DNA of 64,000 bases from Nocardiopsis metallicus (GTDB lineage: Bacteria; Actinomycetota; Actinomycetes; Streptosporangiales; Streptosporangiaceae), in contig NZ_JACHDO010000001.1 in the NCBI RefSeq assembly GCF_014201115.1, positions 1,860,001 through 1,924,000 of the forward strand, read 5' to 3'. Shown here piece by piece: positions 8,014 to 16,336 of the stretch (its first letter is position 1; every line of letters starts with the position of its first letter). Position numbers and translations under genes: made by a program. The notes beneath the pieces were generated by a model that was not told the origin of the DNA, did not search any database, and was given only the letters and a program-made list of their open reading frames with translations.

Positions 8014-9561
8014 TCACAGGAAGCGCACACCCTGCGCCAACGGCAGCTCCCCGCCATAGTTCACCGTGTTGGTGGCCCGGCGCATGTACGCCTTCCACGA
8101 ATCCGAACCCGACTCACGACCGCCGCCGGTGTCCTTCTCCCCGCCGAACGCACCACCGATCTCGGCTCCCGAGGTACCGATGTTGACGTTGACGATCCCG
8201 CAGTCGGACCCGGCCGCGGACAGGAACCGCTCCGCCTCGGCCTGGTCCTGGGTGAAGATCGCCGAAGAGAGCCCCTGCGGGACCCCGTTGTGCAGCTCCA
8301 CCGCCTCCTCCAGGGTGCGGTAGGTGAGCACGTACAGGATCGGCGCGAAGGTCTCCTGGCGCACGATCTCGCCCTGGCCGGGCATGCGCACCACGGCCGG
8401 CTCGACGTAGTAGGCGTCACCGGCGTCCTTCTCCAACCGCCGGTCCCCGCCCACCAGCACCTGGCCGCCCTCTGCCTCGGCCCGTTCCAGCGCCTCGCGC
8501 ATGGCCGTGTACCCGCGCTCCCCCACCAGCGGACCCACCAGCGTGGACTCCTCATAGGGGTCGCCGATCCGCTCGCGCAGCTGCTTGTAGCCGTCCACCA
8601 CGCGCTCGACCACCTGGTCCACCACGTCCTCGTGCACGATCAGCCGCCGCAGCGTCGTACAGCGCTGCCCGGCCGTGCCCGCCGCGGAGAACACGCTGCC
8701 GCGCACCACCAGGTCCAGATCGGCCGACGGCGCCACCACCGCGGCGTTGTTACCACCCAGCTCCAGCAGGTAGCGACCCATCCGGGCAGCCACCTTGGGC
8801 GCCACGGCCCTACCCATCGCCGTGGAGCCGGTCGCCGAGAGCAGCGCGATGCGCTCGTCCTCCACCAACACCTCACCGACCTCGGCACCTCCCAGGACCA
8901 CCCGGTGGATGTCCGAGGGCGCCCCCACGTCGGCGGCCGCGCGCATCAGCAGGCCGTGGCAGCCCAGCGCGGTCAACGAGGTCAGCTCAGAAGGCTTCCA
9001 CACCACGGTGTTGCCGCACACCAGCGCCACACAGGTGTTCCACGACCACACGGCCACGGGGAAGTTGAACGCGGTGATGACCCCGACCACGCCCAGCGGG
9101 TGCCAGGTCTCCATCAGCCGGTGGCCGGGCCGCTCCGAAGGCATGGTCTTCCCGTAGAGCTGGCGCGAAAGCCCGACGGCGAAGTCGCAGATGTCGATCA
9201 TCTCCTGGACCTCGCCCAGGGCCTCGGAGCGGATCTTGCCCGCCTCGATGGTGACCAGCTCGGCCAGGTCGGCCTTGTGCTCGCGCAGCAGCTCACCGAG
9301 CCGGTGGACGAGCTGCCCCCGTACCGGGGCGGGGGTGTCCCGCCAGACGGAGGTGAAGGAGTCCCGCGCCGCGGCCACCGCGCGCTCGGCGGAGCCAGGG
9401 GTGTCGAACTCGACGGGGAACAGGGTCTGTCCGGTGATCGGCGAACGGGCCGCGCCGGGTGCCCCGACAGATTCGGGCAGGCGGGTCACGCCGCACCGCT
9501 CCAGAGCGGTCCGCGCGCGGTCGGCGAGGACCTCGGTGTCGGGGAGGGCACCATTGTGCAT
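8014..9561 (-). CDS. ALDH7-family aldehyde dehydrogenase (alpha-aminoadipic semialdehyde type)
   Basis: The 515-aa NAD-dependent dehydrogenase has catalytic Cys301 (GTAGQRCTTLRR), general-base Glu267 (LLELGGNN) and the nucleotide-binding ATGSTAMG segment. The C-terminal signature IGGAFGGEKDTGGGRESGSD is characteristic of ALDH7A1 (antiquitin) and bacterial AmaB, which oxidise alpha-aminoadipate semialdehyde (piperideine-6-carboxylate) in lysine catabolism. The ATG at 9561 gives the normal length. No lysine aminotransferase gene is adjacent, so the physiological substrate remains inferred. Confidence 0.88.
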   Translation of the reverse strand: MHNGALPDTEVLADRARTALERCGVTRLPESVGAPGAARSPITGQTLFPVEFDTPGSAERAVAAARDSFTSVWRDTPAPVRGQLVHRLGELLREHKADLAELVTIEAGKIRSEALGEVQEMIDICDFAVGLSRQLYGKTMPSERPGHRLMETWHPLGVVGVITAFNFPVAVWSWNTCVALVCGNTVVWKPSELTSLTALGCHGLLMRAAADVGAPSDIHRVVLGGAEVGEVLVEDERIALLSATGSTAMGRAVAPKVAARMGRYLLELGGNNAAVVAPSADLDLVVRGSVFSAAGTAGQRCTTLRRLIVHEDVVDQVVERVVDGYKQLRERIGDPYEESTLVGPLVGERGYTAMREALERAEAEGGQVLVGGDRRLEKDAGDAYYVEPAVVRMPGQGEIVRQETFAPILYVLTYRTLEEAVELHNGVPQGLSSAIFTQDQAEAERFLSAAGSDCGIVNVNIGTSGAEIGGAFGGEKDTGGGRESGSDSWKAYMRRATNTVNYGGELPLAQGVRFL

Positions 9562-9975
9562 GTGTGTTCTCTCTCCGTTGAGAGGGGGAGACGGTCACCT
9601 CACACCTTGCCAACTCCAGGACCCCCGGTCCACCCCCAACGTCCAGTTCCGGTGCGCGGCGCGGCTGGAACGTGCCAGGCCGGCTGTGACAGGCGTGCCG
9701 CCAGGGCCGGCACACGGTCCTCCAGGGCCTGGCCCGGGGGGCCGACCACAGTCCGCTCAGCCCGGTGGCCAGCACCATGATCGTGGTGGCGATCTCGCGT
9801 GGGGTGCGCGCGGCGCCGCCCCGATGGCGATGTGGCGCGAACCGGAAGGCGCCACCCCCTCCTGAGCGGCGGCGTCCCCAGGACGCGACGGCGCACACCC
9901 GAGTGCGCGCCGTCAGCCCCGGGACGGGCAGGCCCGCTCCCGCACCGGAGTGTCACCAGTGGACGTTAGACTCGC
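9562..9975. other. Intergenic region with possible decayed regulator fragment
   Basis: This 414-nt gap holds no convincing gene. On the minus strand, about 9720-9830 translates to REIATTIMVLATGLSGLW, which resembles the C-terminal helix of TetR regulators, but the frame is not bounded by a matching DNA-binding domain. An imperfect hairpin (9887-9896 with 9903-9914) lies near the right edge. The region is best read as a regulator remnant or plain spacer. Confidence 0.35.
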
Positions 9976-11124
9976 GTGGCCCGCTCCCCCGTCCCCGACC
10001 CAGACAGCTGGCCCGTGCACCACGACACCACCCTCGAAGAGCGCCGCGCCGACCGCCCCGAGCCCCGCCGGATTCTGGCGCGCTCCGGCTTCGGCGCCGC
10101 CGACCCCCTGTTCGCCGCAGACCTGCGCGCGAGCACCGACCTGACCCAGGCCCGGGAGGTGGTCGCCTCCCACGCCTCCCGCCTGTGGACCGAGTCCACC
10201 CGCACCGGGTCCGACCCCGTCGACGACCGGCCCCTGTACTGGGCCCGGCTGGTGCTCCGTTCCCGGCTGCGCGCCTGGGAGCCCTCCTTCCCGCTCTCGG
10301 AGCAAGGGCACGCCGAGCTCCTGCACCTGTTCGAGACCGCCTCCCGGGGCATCACCGACCTGGACTTCCCCCCGGGCGATCGGTGGCTGCGCGTGGTGGT
10401 CACCGGGTTCGACCCCTTCCACCTGGACACCGACCCGGAGTGCTCCAACCCCTCGGGGGCGGCCGCGCTGGACCTGCACGGGTGGACCTTCCCCGTGGGT
10501 GAGCGCACCGCGGTGGTGCGCGCCGCGGTCTTCCCGGTGCGCTGGAGCGACTTCGACGCCGGACTGGTGGAGGAGGCCCTGGCCGACCAGTACGGGGTGG
10601 CCGACGCGGTCATCACACTCAGCCGCGGCCGCCCCGACCGCTTCGACCTGGAGGTCTGGAACGGGGTGTGGCGAGGCGGCGGCGCGGACAACCTGGACGT
10701 GTCGCGGACCGGACGCGCCCCGATTCCGGGCGAGCACGCCCCGGAGTGGACGCGTTCGTCCCTGCCCGCACAGCGGATCGTGGAGGCGGTGGCCGGACGG
10801 CACCGGATCGTGGCCAACACCGAGGTGACCGAGGTGCCCGCCGAGGGCGAGGCCCCGGTGACACGCCCGCAGGGGCCCAGTGAGGGTTCCCTGGCCCGGC
10901 GCGGGGGCGGCGGCGACTACCTGTCCAACGAGATCGCCTACCGCAACACCCTGCTGCGGGACCGGGCCGGGGCCAAGGCGGCGGCCGGACACGTCCACCT
11001 GCCCAAGACCTCGCGCCCGGCCGAACACGCCGACACCCTGGCGCAGACCCGCGCCATCGTGGCCACGGTGGCCGCCGAGGGCCCCGAGGCGACGGCGGAG
11101 CCCGAGGAGTCCGAGGAGTCGTGA
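9976..11124 (+). CDS. Pyroglutamyl-peptidase-like (peptidase C15 fold) protein with Cys-to-Ser change
   Basis: The 382-aa protein carries C15-family landmarks after a 130-residue N-terminal extension: TGFDPF (143-148), SNPSGAAAL (157-165), a Glu at 226 in the equivalent of the catalytic Glu segment, and GHVHLPK with His341 as the catalytic histidine. The nucleophile motif, normally a Cys in YVCN followed by an aromatic, is here DYLSNEIAYR (315-324), so Ser317 replaces the catalytic Cys. Normal C15 enzymes are about 215 residues. An inactive or altered-function homologue is the simplest reading. GTG start at 9976. A Glu/Ala-rich tail ends the protein. Confidence 0.7.
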   Translation: MARSPVPDPDSWPVHHDTTLEERRADRPEPRRILARSGFGAADPLFAADLRASTDLTQAREVVASHASRLWTESTRTGSDPVDDRPLYWARLVLRSRLRAWEPSFPLSEQGHAELLHLFETASRGITDLDFPPGDRWLRVVVTGFDPFHLDTDPECSNPSGAAALDLHGWTFPVGERTAVVRAAVFPVRWSDFDAGLVEEALADQYGVADAVITLSRGRPDRFDLEVWNGVWRGGGADNLDVSRTGRAPIPGEHAPEWTRSSLPAQRIVEAVAGRHRIVANTEVTEVPAEGEAPVTRPQGPSEGSLARRGGGGDYLSNEIAYRNTLLRDRAGAKAAAGHVHLPKTSRPAEHADTLAQTRAIVATVAAEGPEATAEPEESEES

Positions 11125-11216
11125 GCGCACGGTGCGGCACTGAGCTCCCCGTACCCTGGTGAGCCCTCCGCCCCGCCCCGAGTGCGGCGGTGACACGCCC
11201 GAGCCCGAGAGGAGGC

Positions 11217-11255
11217 GACAAAATTCGCCTTCTGGCCACCAGAGGGCAATTTGTC
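11217..11255. repeat. Long imperfect inverted repeat upstream of the NodB lipoprotein gene
   Basis: GACAAAATT on the left is mirrored by AATTTGTC on the right, with an inner TCTGG/CCAGA stem. It lies between the C15-like gene and the first deacetylase, about 70-105 nt before the start. It could be a terminator or an operator; no T-run follows. Confidence 0.4.
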
Positions 11256-11322
11256 ACTCTCTGCTTATGTATCGTCGCCCTAAGGTTTCCTGTCGGATAC
11301 CCCTCTCCGATATGGTCCCCAG

Positions 11323-12981
11323 GTGGCTGACACCTCTCTGCGACGAAAACTCACTCTCAGTGCTGCCCTGGGCCTACTACTGGTACCCGGCTGTCACACC
11401 GTCGAACAGAACCTGCCCTACGCCGAGACGATCCAGTTCTCACCGGACGCCCTGGAAGGCCTGGCCACCCGCACGGTGTCGGTCCAGGCCGACCACAGCA
11501 CCGTGAGCTACCGCTACCCGGTCCTGGGCGAGTCCCATCCGCTGACCACCGAGGTCCGCACCCGGATGGCCGAACACCAGACCGCCTTCCTGGAGGGTCT
11601 GCCCGACAGCGGAAAGCCCGAACTCGCCCAGGACGTGGAGATCCTGGCCGCCTCCGAGCACGTGCTCGGCGCCCGGATCACCGCGACCACCTCGGGGGTA
11701 CGCGACGCCGGAACCGAGTCCTCGACGCTCTGGTACGACACCGCCAGCCAGGAGATCCTGCCCTGGACCGCTCTCTTCCAGGACGAGGAGTCCCTGGAGG
11801 TCGCGCACCTGGCCGTGGCCGACGTCCTCCAGGACGGCTACCGGATCTCCGCCGAACAGCTACCCGGGCTCGTTGGCGAGATCGCCGTGCGCGCCGAGGC
11901 CGACCCGGACTCGGTCTCCGCCGCCGCCTCCGAACCGGCCCAGGACACAGAAGACGCAGAGGGCACAGCAGAGGGCACAGAGGAACCCGAGGGCACCGAA
12001 GGGCCCGACAGCCCGGCCGCTTCCCGTGCGCCCGCGGCCCCCGAGGAAGGCAAGGACGAGGCCGCTCCCCTGGTCGGCGACGCCGACCTGGGCGACCCTG
12101 AGCAGGCCTGGGAGGCCGCCGAACGCTGGTCCGCCTCCCCCCTGGCCGACCTGGCCTTCAGCACCGCGGGCGGGCTGGCCGTACGCATGGACCCCGCCGT
12201 GGTGCCCAGCGCGGGCCGGATCAGCGAGATCCTGCTGCCGGTGGAGCCCGAGACCGCCGAGGAAGTCCTCTCCGAACTGGGTTACCAGGCACGCAGCGCG
12301 GCCGTGACCGCCAACGCCGATCCAGAGGACTTCCCCTTCGACGGCACCCTGACCGCCGAGGGCACCACCCTGGACTGCCAACGCCTCAAATGCGTGGCGC
12401 TGACCTTCGACGACGGCCCCGGTGAGCACACCGAGGAACTTCTGGACCACATGGCCGAGTACGAGGCCAAGGGCACCTTCTACGTCCTGGGCTCCCTGGT
12501 CGCCGAGTTCCCCGAAATCGTGGGACGCACCCACGCCGAAGGCCACGAGATGGGCAACCACACCTGGAAACACGACGACCTGACCACCCTGTCCGCCGAC
12601 GGGGTCGCCAAGGACCTGGAACGCACCGACAAGGCGATCGAGAAGGTCACCGGCGAGCTCCCGGCCACCCTGCGCCCGCCCTACGGGGCACTGAACGGCA
12701 CCGTGCGCAGCGCCACCCCGCACCCGATCATCCTGTGGGACGTGGACACCATGGACTGGCAGAGCCGCGATACCGCCGCCGTCGCCAAACACGCGCTGGA
12801 GGAGACCGTCCCCGGAAGCGTCGTGCTCTTCCACGACATCCACAAGAGCAGCGTCGACGCCATCCCCGACGTCCTGGACGGGTTGCACCGGGATGGCTAC
12901 CACTTCGTGACCGTCAGCGACATCTTCGGGCTGGACGGCATGGATCCGGGCGAGGTCCACACGGACGCGCGGCCCAACTGA
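11323..12981 (+). CDS. NodB-domain polysaccharide deacetylase lipoprotein
   Basis: The 552-aa precursor has a lipoprotein signal (LLLVPGC, lipidated Cys24). An N-terminal domain of about 50-190 resembles the DUF3298/RsiV-type module that accompanies some PgdA-like enzymes. An acidic Glu/Gly/Pro linker (about 195-250) follows, then a carbohydrate-esterase-4 domain (about 355-545). The catalytic motifs are complete: TFDDGP, NHTWKH, RPPYG, DVDTMDW and LFHDIH. These zinc enzymes remove acetyl groups from peptidoglycan or chitin-like sugars outside the membrane. GTG start at 11323. It sits next to a second, shorter NodB protein with near-identical active-site blocks, which suggests local duplication. 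Confidence 0.9.
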   Translation: MADTSLRRKLTLSAALGLLLVPGCHTVEQNLPYAETIQFSPDALEGLATRTVSVQADHSTVSYRYPVLGESHPLTTEVRTRMAEHQTAFLEGLPDSGKPELAQDVEILAASEHVLGARITATTSGVRDAGTESSTLWYDTASQEILPWTALFQDEESLEVAHLAVADVLQDGYRISAEQLPGLVGEIAVRAEADPDSVSAAASEPAQDTEDAEGTAEGTEEPEGTEGPDSPAASRAPAAPEEGKDEAAPLVGDADLGDPEQAWEAAERWSASPLADLAFSTAGGLAVRMDPAVVPSAGRISEILLPVEPETAEEVLSELGYQARSAAVTANADPEDFPFDGTLTAEGTTLDCQRLKCVALTFDDGPGEHTEELLDHMAEYEAKGTFYVLGSLVAEFPEIVGRTHAEGHEMGNHTWKHDDLTTLSADGVAKDLERTDKAIEKVTGELPATLRPPYGALNGTVRSATPHPIILWDVDTMDWQSRDTAAVAKHALEETVPGSVVLFHDIHKSSVDAIPDVLDGLHRDGYHFVTVSDIFGLDGMDPGEVHTDARPN

Positions 12982-13018
12982 CCCGCCCGACCACCGAAAG
13001 CACACCAAGCGCAAAGAG

Positions 13019-13047
13019 GCCCCGGTCGCCGCTCAGGCGACCGGGGC
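13019..13047 (+). terminator. Terminator between the two deacetylase genes
   Basis: A 12-bp GC-rich stem (13019-13030 with 13036-13047, loop GCTCA) lies 38 nt after the first deacetylase. The two paralogs are therefore probably separate transcripts. Confidence 0.8.
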
Positions 13048-13180
13048 GCGCCGATGGCCCCTCATAGCAGAGGTTCCCGCGTTCCATTCCCCGCCCGGCA
13101 CAAAGAGTCCTTGCTCACTTCCCTGCTCTGAGCTGGCCTTACCTTTGCCCTTCACGGCATCTTCACATACATTTCGACGC

Positions 13181-13951
13181 GTGAACGTTACCTCTTTGAT
13201 GCGCAAAGCCACCGTCGGGACGACCGGAAGCCTGCTGCTCGCCTCGGGCCTGGTCCTGAGCGCCTCCGTCCCCGCGGCCGCCGCACCCACCGCCCCCGCG
13301 GACCGGATCTTCAGGGGCGAGGACTCCTCGGACCGGGCCCCTGACTGCACCGAGGCCAAGTGCGTGGCGCTGACCTTCGACGACGGCCCCGGCGAGTACA
13401 CCGACGAGCTCCTGGACGTCCTGGACGAACACGACGCCAAGGCCACCTTCTACGTCCTGGGCTCCAAGATCGGCAAGTTCGAGGACACGGTCGAGCGCAT
13501 GGCCGAGGACGGCCACGAGGTCGGCAACCACACCTGGGACCACGAGGACCTGGCCACGCTCTCCGCCGACCAGATCAAGGACGACCTCGAGCGCACCGAC
13601 CGCGCCATCGCCGACGTCACCGGCGAGAAGCCCGCCACCATGCGCCCGCCCTACGGCTCGCTCAGCGACACCGCCCGCGAGGCCATCCACCACCCCATCC
13701 TGCTCTGGGACGTGGACACCCTGGACTGGCAGCACCGCGACAGCGACAAGATCCTTGACATCACCCTGGACGAGACCGACCAGGGCAGTGTGGTGCTCTT
13801 CCACGACATCCACGAAAGCAGCGTCGACGCCATCCCCGACGTCCTGGACGAGCTCGCCGACCAGGACTACGAGTTCGTGACCGTCACCGACCTGTTCGAG
13901 GACGACCTCGAGCCGGGCACCGCCTACAGCGACGCCCGGCCCAAGCAGTGA
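13181..13951 (+). CDS. Secreted NodB-domain polysaccharide deacetylase
   Basis: The 256-aa precursor has a Sec signal peptide (MRKATVGTTGSLLLASGLVL then ASVPAAAA) and a single CE4 domain with TFDDGP, NHTWDH, RPPYG, DVDTLDW and LFHDIH, so all metal and catalytic motifs are intact. It probably deacetylates cell-wall or environmental N-acetylglucosamine polymers outside the cell. The GTG at 13181 is used; an ATG six codons later (13199) is an equally plausible start that leaves the signal peptide intact. The CE4 domain closely matches that of the preceding gene, including SSVDAIPDVLD, so the pair likely arose by tandem duplication. Confidence 0.9.
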   Translation: MNVTSLMRKATVGTTGSLLLASGLVLSASVPAAAAPTAPADRIFRGEDSSDRAPDCTEAKCVALTFDDGPGEYTDELLDVLDEHDAKATFYVLGSKIGKFEDTVERMAEDGHEVGNHTWDHEDLATLSADQIKDDLERTDRAIADVTGEKPATMRPPYGSLSDTAREAIHHPILLWDVDTLDWQHRDSDKILDITLDETDQGSVVLFHDIHESSVDAIPDVLDELADQDYEFVTVTDLFEDDLEPGTAYSDARPKQ

Positions 13952-13977
13952 TCCGGACCGAATAGCGGCCCGGATCA
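13949..13977. terminator. Hairpin between the deacetylase and ALDH3 genes
   Basis: TGATCCGG (13949-13956, including the stop codon) pairs with CCGGATCA (13970-13977). It sits between two convergent genes. Confidence 0.55.
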
Positions 13978-13990
13978 AGAGCGTCCCGAA

Positions 13991-15400
13991 TCAGAGCATC
14001 TTGCGCAGGATGCGCTCCTTGACCTGGCTGATCGGGGCGTAGGCCACCCGCATGGTGTCCATCAGCAACGACTTGTCGAGCACCGACTTGGTGTGCGAGA
14101 ACGTGTCGATGGAGGCCGCCGAGTGGTAGGCGCCCATCCCGCTCTCCCCCACCCCGCCGAAGGGCAGGTCGGGCACGGCCAGGTGGGCGATGGGCAGACC
14201 GAAGCCCAGACCGCCCGAGGAGGTCTCGGTGGTCAGGCGGCGCTTGGTGACGTCGGAGTTGGTGAAGCCGTACAGCGCCAGCGGCTTGTCGCGCTCGTTG
14301 ACGAAGCGGATCGCCGAGTCCAGGTCGGGTACCCGCACGACCGGCAGGATCGGCCCGAAGATCTCCTCGGCCATCACCGGGGTGTCCGCCCCGACGTTCC
14401 CCAGCACCGTGGGCGCGATGTACAGGTCCTCGCGGTTGGTCCGCCCGCCCGCGACCACGTCACCGCTCTCCAATAGCGCGCTGAGCCGGTCGAAGTGGCG
14501 CTCGTTGACGATGCGCCCGTAGTCGGGGCTCCGCGCCGGGTCGGAGCCGAACATCTCGGTGATCGCCGCGGCCAACTCCTTCTGGAGCTCCTCGGCCGTG
14601 TCCCCGATGGCCAGCACGTAGTCGGGGGCCACACAGGTCTGCCCCGCGTTGGTGAACTTGCCCCAAGCCAGCCTGCGGGCCGTGGTGGCCAGGTCCACGC
14701 CGGGCTCGACCACGGCCGGGCTCTTTCCGCCCAGCTCCAGGGTGAGGGGGGTCAGGTGCTTGACCGCCGCCGCCATCACGATGCGGGCCACCGCCGAGTT
14801 GCCGGTGTAGAAGATGTGGTCGAAGCGCTCCTCCAGCAGCGCGGTGCTCTCGGTGACGCCGCCCTCGACGACCGCGACCGCCTCGCTGTCCAGGTAGCGC
14901 GGGATCAGGTCGGCCAACGCCCCTGAGGTGGCCGGAGACAGCTCGGAGGGTTTGACGACGGCCGCGTTGCCCGCGGCGATCGCACCGACCAGCGGGGACA
15001 GGGCCAGGTTGACCGGATAGTTCCACGGGCTGACGATCAGCACCGTACCCAGGGGCTCGCGCACCCGTCGGGCCCTGGCCGGGGCCAGCGCCATCGGCAC
15101 CGACACCCGCTGGGGGCGCAGCCACGAGGACAGGTGCTTGAGCGTGTGGTCGATCTCGTTGACCACGAAACCGATCTCGGTGGTGTGCGCCTCCACCGGG
15201 GGCTTGCCCAGGTCTGCCTTGAGGGCCTTCTCCAGGGTGGCGCGCTCCTCGGTGAGCAGCCGCCGAAGGGCGCGCAGCTGGGCGCGGCGCCAGGCGACCG
15301 GCTTGGTGCGGCCGCTGGCGAAGGCGCCGCGCAGTCTGGCGACGATCGGGGGGATCTCGGTGGTCAGCGTCAGGGGCTCGGGGGTCTCGGTGTTAGCCAT
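13991..15400 (-). CDS. ALDH3-type aldehyde dehydrogenase
   Basis: The 469-aa enzyme has the ALDH core: SPWNYPVNLAL, catalytic base in LELGGKSPA, nucleophilic Cys in NAGQTCVAPDY, and the EEIFGPILPV motif. The short C-terminus with a hydrophobic tail and the NAGQTC spelling place it near ALDH3/coniferyl-aldehyde or fatty-aldehyde dehydrogenases. It oxidises an aldehyde to the acid with NAD(P). It is divergent from a TetR gene, and the 59-nt shared promoter holds a 19-bp dyad, so the aldehyde or a related lipophile is probably the TetR ligand. Confidence 0.88.
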   Translation of the reverse strand: MANTETPEPLTLTTEIPPIVARLRGAFASGRTKPVAWRRAQLRALRRLLTEERATLEKALKADLGKPPVEAHTTEIGFVVNEIDHTLKHLSSWLRPQRVSVPMALAPARARRVREPLGTVLIVSPWNYPVNLALSPLVGAIAAGNAAVVKPSELSPATSGALADLIPRYLDSEAVAVVEGGVTESTALLEERFDHIFYTGNSAVARIVMAAAVKHLTPLTLELGGKSPAVVEPGVDLATTARRLAWGKFTNAGQTCVAPDYVLAIGDTAEELQKELAAAITEMFGSDPARSPDYGRIVNERHFDRLSALLESGDVVAGGRTNREDLYIAPTVLGNVGADTPVMAEEIFGPILPVVRVPDLDSAIRFVNERDKPLALYGFTNSDVTKRRLTTETSSGGLGFGLPIAHLAVPDLPFGGVGESGMGAYHSAASIDTFSHTKSVLDKSLLMDTMRVAYAPISQVKERILRKML

Positions 15401-15411
15401 GCCACAAGACT

Positions 15412-15430
15412 AAACGAAAACGTTTCGTTT
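15412..15430. promoter_or_regulatory. Probable TetR operator between ALDH3 and tetR
   Basis: AAACGAAA (15412-15419) and TTTCGTTT (15423-15430) form a perfect dyad with a 3-nt centre, 12 nt upstream of the ALDH3 start and 29 nt upstream of tetR. Position and symmetry fit a TetR dimer site repressing both genes. Confidence 0.75.
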
Positions 15431-15459
15431 CCAATAGTCGGCTGGCATAAGATCTCACC

Positions 15460-16095
15460 ATGACGACGGACCATCTGCCGGAGACGTCCGCGGAAGCCGC
15501 CCCACGGGGCCGCCCCCGCGACGCCAACCGGGACCGCGCGCTGATGGACGCCACCCTCGCCGAACTGCGACTACACGGCTACAGCGGGCTCACCACCGCC
15601 GCCGTCGCACGCCGGGCCGGGGTCTCCACCGCCACCCTGTACCGCCGCTGGCGCTCCAAGGAGGACCTGGTGGTCGGCGCCGCCCAGGCCTGGGCCGAGA
15701 ACCTGGGCCCCGACATCGACCACCAAGACCTGCGCTGCGACCTGGGCGCGCTGCTCCAGGACAAGGCCGCCGCCCTGGAGGGCCCCTCCGGCCAGCTCCT
15801 ACGCGCCGTACTCGGCGAGGCCGCCCACAACCGCGCCCTGGCCGACGTCCTCTTCGACGCCTTCGTCATCCCCCTCCAGGAACGGGTCTTCGCCCTGTTG
15901 GAGCGGGCCGTGGCCCGCCAGGAGATCCCCCCGGTGGAGGACCCGCTGGTGGTGGCCGAGATGGTCATCGGCCCGATGGTCAGCCACACCTTCCTGATCC
16001 CGCCGGGCCAGGACGACGGCGCCAGCCCCGGCACCGACATCGCCGACCGCCTCCTGCCCTACCTGCTGCGCGCCCTGGGCGCGGCCTCGGACTGA
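15460..16095 (+). CDS. TetR-family transcriptional regulator
   Basis: The 211-aa protein has an N-terminal TetR helix-turn-helix (about 25-75) with TAAVARRAGVSTATLYRRW, preceded by a basic GRPRDANRDRA arm. The C-terminal half fits the TetR_C ligand domain that gives a hydrophobic pocket. ATG at 15460. Divergent placement to the ALDH3 gene and the AAACGAAA dyad between them suggest it represses both the dehydrogenase and itself. The inducer is unknown. Confidence 0.88.
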   Translation: MTTDHLPETSAEAAPRGRPRDANRDRALMDATLAELRLHGYSGLTTAAVARRAGVSTATLYRRWRSKEDLVVGAAQAWAENLGPDIDHQDLRCDLGALLQDKAAALEGPSGQLLRAVLGEAAHNRALADVLFDAFVIPLQERVFALLERAVARQEIPPVEDPLVVAEMVIGPMVSHTFLIPPGQDDGASPGTDIADRLLPYLLRALGAASD

Positions 16096-16309
16096 GTCCG
16101 AGAACCGGCCCAAGGGGTTGCCCTGACCGGGGTCTGCGGTAGTCGTCGGGATCTCCCGTGGTGTAGGTCTTCCCGTCGTTTCCGAACCAGCACCTTGACG
16201 ATGTAGATTCGATCATGGCCCGCAAGGATGGCCCGGGGGCCGCCTCGCCTCACGTACGGGACGGCCCCGAGCCCTCTTCCGTCTGCCTCCTCCAGCTTGC
16301 GGCCGCGCT

Positions 16310-16334
16310 CCCCCGCCGAGCTCTTCGGCGAGGG
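16310..16334 (-). terminator. Bulged hairpin after the SDR gene
   Basis: CCCC-GCCGA pairs with TCGGC-GA-GGGG just beyond the SDR stop. It is a likely weak terminator. Confidence 0.4.
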
Positions 16335-16336
16335 GC

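Noticed and set aside
9293..9956. Leftward open frames in the ALDH7/C15 gap, possible regulator
   Set aside because: Only a short TetR-like C-terminal stretch is seen; no helix-turn-helix or consistent frame, so no gene is called.
16096..16336. Small minus-strand open frame (WFGNDGKTYTTGDPDDYRR segment) before the SDR terminator
   Set aside because: No ribosome binding site, no family match and no conserved context; could be a chance frame.
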